NCBI GenBank assembly: GCA_038250835.1
Contig: JBBSBY010000008.1
Location: 1 to 64,000 of the forward strand
DNA: 64,000 nucleotides
From: JBBSBY01 sp038250835
Lineage (GTDB): Bacteria; Desulfobacterota; Desulfomonilia; Desulfomonilales; Desulfomonilaceae
Reading direction: 5' to 3'
The position numbers were made by a program, and so were the translations under genes. The notes beneath the pieces were generated by a model. That model was not told the origin of the DNA, ran no database searches, and was given only the letters and a program-made list of their open reading frames with translations. This document shows positions 60,318 through 64,000 of this stretch, one piece after another. Position 1 is the stretch's first letter, and the number at the start of each line of letters is the position of its first letter.

Positions 60318-61826
60318 CTAATCAAGCCAGTAGGTCAGCAATGTTTTACGATTTTCATTTTCCAAAATCTTCGGATCAGTATAATAAGAATCCGCCACTA
60401 AATGAGTCGATGACAATTCTTCAATGACAGCGCCGGTAGTAGTGCTGAAGCTGTGGGTCATTTCACGTTCAACTACTACAATATCTCCTCGTTTGCAGAC
60501 GCACTTCTCTCCATTAAGAACCATCTCCACTTCGCCGTACAAAACGTGAAAGGTCTCTTCCTTCACTTTGTGATACTGTTCAGGATGTTTTTGGCCGGGC
60601 AACATTATAATAAGTTTTTTGCAATAATCACGATTAACTACTGTAATCATGGTGATACCGTATTCATCAAATTTGTCTATTCCATAATGATGAGAAACTT
60701 CGAAATCAGCCTTGTTGGGACTCACCACTTGGCTTTTCGTAATCAATTCCTTGACCCGACCAATTATATTATACACGGTCTCTCGAATATCGATGGCACG
60801 GATGTTCTTGGCCAATATTGGACCATTATGCTCGACTGCCTCCTGTAGCACAAACTCAGTGTACTTCGATAGATCAGGCGCAGTGAGTTGCCCGTCCTGC
60901 ACAGGAATGGCCAAAAACAGGTCGTCAAATGAAAGTTTATGACCGGTCGAAAGTGCTTTCTTGGCGTAGACTCCTCGCCTCAATTCATGAAGGCTTTTTA
61001 TCTCTTTTGCCGTGAATGCCGGCCGGTTATCCGGAACACCGCAAAGTTCGAATGTTCTTACAGCCGCGTCCAGCCATTTTTTCACTTGATTAGGAGTTGC
61101 AGAGTAATCATTGAGCTTAATGGACTCTGTTGGAACCCCTACATGTTTCTCGAATATCGCTGCGCCCTTCGCAATGGCAATTTTGATCATTTCGACTTCA
61201 TCCGGCTGCTCATGGGTGGAATAGCCGACAGTAACCCCTGGATACCGATTGCGGAACAGGTCTATCTGATTTAATTGTATGTCCTTGGTAGGAGTTGGAT
61301 ATTGAGCCACGCAATGCATAATCGCAAAATCTTTTTCTCTATGCTCGAAAAAACTCACGACTCTGTCTATATCCTCGATGGAAGCACCTGCCGCGGAAGC
61401 TATAATAGGCTTTTGTGTTCTTACTATACGTTCCAAGAGGCGCCAGTCGGTAATGGAGCAGCTTGCAATTTTTATGATATCGAAATCATGATCTTCAATC
61501 AGATCTACTGATTCCTCATCAAAAGGCGTACATACAGTAATTAAACCTGCTTCCTTGATTTGGTTTTTGAGGCGCTTGTATGCGTCTTTACTAAGGCGAG
61601 TTTCAGAAAAGCGCTTAACGTAATTGAAATCATACCGATTCTTATAATCAGGATGAATAAAGGTATCCAATTGTCGGTATTGAAGCTTCATTCCGAAATG
61701 AAACGGATATTCTTTTGATATTGCCACCATTTCACGGATAATTCTTGATCCGTGTTCCTCATTTCCCATATGATTGTTTGCCATTTCAAAGACAAAAAAA
61801 GGATTAAGAGCGCTGAGCTTTGTCAC
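60318..61826 (-). CDS. NeuB-type sialic acid synthase fused to a cupin domain
   Basis: A 502-residue protein. Residues 10-280 form a NeuB barrel: FEMANNHMGNEEHGSRIIREM, MKLQYRQLDTF, TVCTPFDEES, IKIASCSITDW, and EKHVGVPTES. Residues 290-350 form a SAF/antifreeze-like domain (RRGVYAKKALSTGHKLS). Residues 390-490 form a cupin with PEQYHKVKEETFHVLYGEVEM. NeuB enzymes condense phosphoenolpyruvate with an acylated amino-hexose to give nonulosonic acids. No NeuA or NeuC is visible. The cupin may bind or isomerise the sugar substrate. It lies 23 nt downstream of the epimerase gene. Confidence 0.9.
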   Translation of the reverse strand: MTKLSALNPFFVFEMANNHMGNEEHGSRIIREMVAISKEYPFHFGMKLQYRQLDTFIHPDYKNRYDFNYVKRFSETRLSKDAYKRLKNQIKEAGLITVCTPFDEESVDLIEDHDFDIIKIASCSITDWRLLERIVRTQKPIIASAAGASIEDIDRVVSFFEHREKDFAIMHCVAQYPTPTKDIQLNQIDLFRNRYPGVTVGYSTHEQPDEVEMIKIAIAKGAAIFEKHVGVPTESIKLNDYSATPNQVKKWLDAAVRTFELCGVPDNRPAFTAKEIKSLHELRRGVYAKKALSTGHKLSFDDLFLAIPVQDGQLTAPDLSKYTEFVLQEAVEHNGPILAKNIRAIDIRETVYNIIGRVKELITKSQVVSPNKADFEVSHHYGIDKFDEYGITMITVVNRDYCKKLIIMLPGQKHPEQYHKVKEETFHVLYGEVEMVLNGEKCVCKRGDIVVVEREMTHSFSTTTGAVIEELSSTHLVADSYYTDPKILENENRKTLLTYWLD

Positions 61827-61849
61827 GGGTTACTCCAAGGCAATGTATG

Positions 61850-62926
61850 TTAGACCTGCATCGAAATATGGTTCTGCACGGCTCCTTGAGATCGATACCA
61901 CTCCAGTGTTGATTGAATTGCGTGGGGCAAATCTACATCGAGAGTTAAGTTTAGTCCTTCCTTAGCTCGCCGAATGCTCGGAACATATTGGTTCATGGGC
62001 TCACGAGCCAATTCATTCAGCACGATTATTTCAGGTTTCGAGTTTGAAACTCCTGCGACGATGTGTGCTAATTCCAAGATCGTGACGGCTTGATCCGATC
62101 CCACATTATACACCCGGCAGTCGGCGCCTTTGAAAAGAATCGTCCATAACCATACAGCTAAGTCAGTAGCATACATATACGATCTGTATGGGGCGCCGGA
62201 GCCCTTAATTACAATACTTTCGCCTTTCAAAGCATTCCTCATAAAATTGCCGATTGCAAAGTGACTATCCAGTGGAAAATACGGTCCGACGAATGCAAAC
62301 CCGCGGGCAATTTTTACCTGCAGTTTAACGTCACGGGAGCAAATGGAACAGAGCAGTTCCATCACTCGCTTGGCTTCAGCGTAAGCGGAGCTCGGTAGTG
62401 TGCTATCCGGGCCACTTACATATTCTTCGGTCAAGTGGGGCAGGTCCGCCGGCTGTTTGCCATATACGGCTCCTGAGCTGAGGAGTAGAAGTTTCTCGGA
62501 GCTGCCGGCAGTTGCAAATTCAAGTATCCTTTTTGTCCCATTTACAGCCACATCAATCATGCCGGCAGGGTCTTTTTCGTTCATCTCCGAAACGGATTCG
62601 GTGGCGCCATGAATAATATAGGCGCAATGTGTTTCCGGAAATGCGAACGTCCTTACATCACCTTGAAGCAAATGAACGCATGAATCTGAGGTCAATTTCG
62701 GCGCTTTGGTCTTAAACGCTTCAGGATCTCGGGTGAGCACGACCGCCTGTGCCCCTAAATTCAGTTTCTCGTTGGCCCAGAGGAAGCTTTCCAATAGCCA
62801 ACAGCCGAAGAAACCGGTGCCGCCGGTGATGAAGATCCGCTCACCTCGCAGCTCTTCCCATAGATCTCGGGTGCGTTCGAGTATTGAGTTTAGATCATGT
62901 TCCAGGGGGTTCTTGATCATCGCCAT
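61850..62926 (-). CDS. NAD-dependent epimerase/dehydratase
   Basis: A 358-residue extended short-chain dehydrogenase. N-terminal nucleotide motif FITGGTGFFGCWLLESF, IIHGATES, LLLLSSGAVYG and the catalytic SAYAEAKRVME (Tyr-x3-Lys), then ARGFAFVGPYFPL and YATDLAVW. It acts on an NDP-sugar, likely the CDP-4-keto sugar produced by the dehydratase upstream. Start ATG lies inside the end of rfbF (10-nt overlap). The exact reaction (4-reduction, epimerisation or dehydration) is not determined. Confidence 0.88.
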   Translation of the reverse strand: MAMIKNPLEHDLNSILERTRDLWEELRGERIFITGGTGFFGCWLLESFLWANEKLNLGAQAVVLTRDPEAFKTKAPKLTSDSCVHLLQGDVRTFAFPETHCAYIIHGATESVSEMNEKDPAGMIDVAVNGTKRILEFATAGSSEKLLLLSSGAVYGKQPADLPHLTEEYVSGPDSTLPSSAYAEAKRVMELLCSICSRDVKLQVKIARGFAFVGPYFPLDSHFAIGNFMRNALKGESIVIKGSGAPYRSYMYATDLAVWLWTILFKGADCRVYNVGSDQAVTILELAHIVAGVSNSKPEIIVLNELAREPMNQYVPSIRRAKEGLNLTLDVDLPHAIQSTLEWYRSQGAVQNHISMQV

Positions 62927-63708
62927 ATTTGCCAGGGCGGCGCCCCATTCTCACAAAGGGATTCCAGGTATTTCACGTCTCTCAGGGTATCCATACATTG
63001 CCAAAACGTATAATGTCTATACGCTGAAAGTTTGCCCTCTCGGGCTAAGGTTTCCAGAGGATCATGCTCCCACATGACGTTGCCGTGGATGTAATCCAAA
63101 GCCTTGGGTTCGATAACAAAGAAGCCGCCGTTGATCCAACTCTCTTTTAGAGTGGTCTTTTCCTTGAACCCGACCACTTGATCCCCAGCTATTTGCAGAG
63201 CGCCGAATCGAGCGGGCGGTTGAACCGCGGTGATGGTGACAAGGCCTTTCATTTCCTCATGACGACTGAGGAGTTCGTCCAAGTTTATGTCCGCCACTCC
63301 GTCTCCATAAGTCATCATGAATCTACGATTATTGATCACGGGGGCAAGTCGTTTGAGTCTTTCTCCCGTAAGCGACTCCATGCCGGTATCCACTAAATGC
63401 ACTTTCCAGGGCTCTACGCAATGGTAGTCGTGGGTGCTTACCTTGCCGTCTTCCAATGTTACAGTGAGATCTTGGCACAGGCAATAAAAATCCATGAAGT
63501 AGCGTTTGATGTAATCACCTTTGTATCCCAGGGCGAGAATGAATTCGTGAAATCCGAAATGTGAATAATACTTCATGATGTGCCACAACATGGGCCTACC
63601 GCCGATCTCCACCATGGGTTTGGGAATAACCGAAGTGTGTTCGGAAAGCCTTGTGCCGAAGCCGCCGCATAATATTACTACGGGTATATCTTTGTTACGC
63701 TCAGGCAT
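62917..63708 (-). CDS. rfbF: Glucose-1-phosphate cytidylyltransferase
   Basis: A 263-residue enzyme making CDP-glucose, the entry step of CDP-3,6-dideoxyhexose synthesis. Motifs: ILCGGFGTRLSEHTSVIPKP, VEIGGRPMLWHIMKYYSHFG, YGDGVADINL and GFKEK. Length and wording match RfbF/DdhA/AscA well. Its start overlaps the stop of the upstream dehydratase gene (TAATG). Confidence 0.95.
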   Translation of the reverse strand: MPERNKDIPVVILCGGFGTRLSEHTSVIPKPMVEIGGRPMLWHIMKYYSHFGFHEFILALGYKGDYIKRYFMDFYCLCQDLTVTLEDGKVSTHDYHCVEPWKVHLVDTGMESLTGERLKRLAPVINNRRFMMTYGDGVADINLDELLSRHEEMKGLVTITAVQPPARFGALQIAGDQVVGFKEKTTLKESWINGGFFVIEPKALDYIHGNVMWEHDPLETLAREGKLSAYRHYTFWQCMDTLRDVKYLESLCENGAPPWQIWR

Positions 63709-64000
63709 TATGCGTGGGCCTTAAAGTAGTCTTCATACCAGCTAACGGTAGCCGCCAGACCATCCTGCAAGGTGAAGCGGGGACGCCAATCGAGCATGGA
63801 GGCAGCCTTGGTGGAGTCCAGGGATTGCTCCCGAATTTCGTTGGAAGCCTCATTGCGAATATCAGGTTCAAGTGATGAGCCCATTATCGACAGTATACGG
63901 GTTACCATATCAATGACTGAAATAGGCTCGCCAGTGGAAAAATTGAAAGCTTCACCTACGATTTCGGGTTTGGATTCCATTTGTTCAGCTAACCAGAGGT
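63708..64000 (-). CDS. rfbG: CDP-glucose 4,6-dehydratase, C-terminal part (partial)
   Basis: The frame runs open to the window edge. The visible 97 residues include AFNFSTGEPISVIDMVTRIL, EQSLDSTKAASMLDWRPRF and GLAATVSWYEDYF, the C-terminus of an extended SDR dehydratase of the RfbG type. The 5' part lies beyond 64000. RfbG makes CDP-4-keto-6-deoxyglucose from the RfbF product. The adjacent rfbF supports the assignment. Confidence 0.85.
   Translation of the reverse strand, partial: LWLAEQMESKPEIVGEAFNFSTGEPISVIDMVTRILSIMGSSLEPDIRNEASNEIREQSLDSTKAASMLDWRPRFTLQDGLAATVSWYEDYFKAHA

Overview
The window looks like a chromosome segment of an anaerobic deltaproteobacterium (Desulfobacterota, in the Syntrophobacter/Desulfomonile neighbourhood). 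I infer this from the gene content: a tetraheme class III cytochrome c3 beside a multiheme cytochrome fused to a b561-type membrane domain, a hydrogenase maturation protease, a phenylacetate-CoA-ligase-like enzyme, ATPase subunits and a ferredoxin resembling an ATP-driven benzoyl-CoA reductase, a tandem MoeA pair and a DUF3786 protein. Most genes have clear AAGGAG-type ribosome binding sites. No rRNA, tRNA or CRISPR array was found.

Layout. 1-10.5 kb (minus strand): a partial cobalamin-binding-type radical SAM protein, hflC and hflK, a small hypothetical gene, queA, DUF2065, DUF1189, birA and valS. 10.5-11.5 kb is gene-poor and holds two copies of a dispersed repeat. 11.5-12.7 kb (plus): a PaaK-like ligase. 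12.9-22.6 kb (minus): the multiheme/b561 cytochrome, cytochrome c3, a hydrogenase protease, dnaJ, a small Cys-rich protein, sbcC and sbcD, and a membrane-anchored winged-helix protein. 22.9-29.0 kb (plus): DUF3786, the relic of an acyl-CoA synthetase C-terminus, two moeA genes behind a good sigma-70 promoter, greA, and a fusion of two HAD phosphatases.

29.7-34.1 kb (minus) holds bzdP, bzdQ and a bzdM-like ferredoxin in the order known from benzoyl-CoA reductase operons. The set is split between bzdP and bzdQ by a two-gene cassette on the opposite strand: a small nucleotidyltransferase-like protein and a 331-residue protein of unknown function. A degraded IS1595-family transposase fragment abuts the cassette. 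This is the best candidate here for an undescribed, horizontally acquired module. 34.5-43.5 kb (mostly plus): two secreted proteins, ugd, a zinc-ribbon beta-propeller protein, scpB, an unusual glycosyltransferase, a stand-alone receiver domain and an orphan ABC ATPase.

43.7-52.8 kb (minus): an FMN-binding glutamate-synthase-like protein, a pentapeptide repeat protein, and a compact operon pnp-mtaD-purM-glnE that joins purine/methylthioadenosine salvage to nitrogen control. 52.9-64.0 kb (minus) is one long surface-polysaccharide operon running off the right edge: CDP-glucose 4,6-dehydratase (partial), rfbF, an epimerase, a NeuB-cupin fusion, an acetolactate-synthase-like ThDP enzyme, a radical SAM/SPASM protein (frameshifted), an FkbM methyltransferase (frameshifted), a C-methyltransferase-like protein, a GT2 glycosyltransferase and a flippase-like membrane protein. 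CDP-sugar enzymes next to a ThDP carboligase suggest a branched-chain CDP-deoxysugar.
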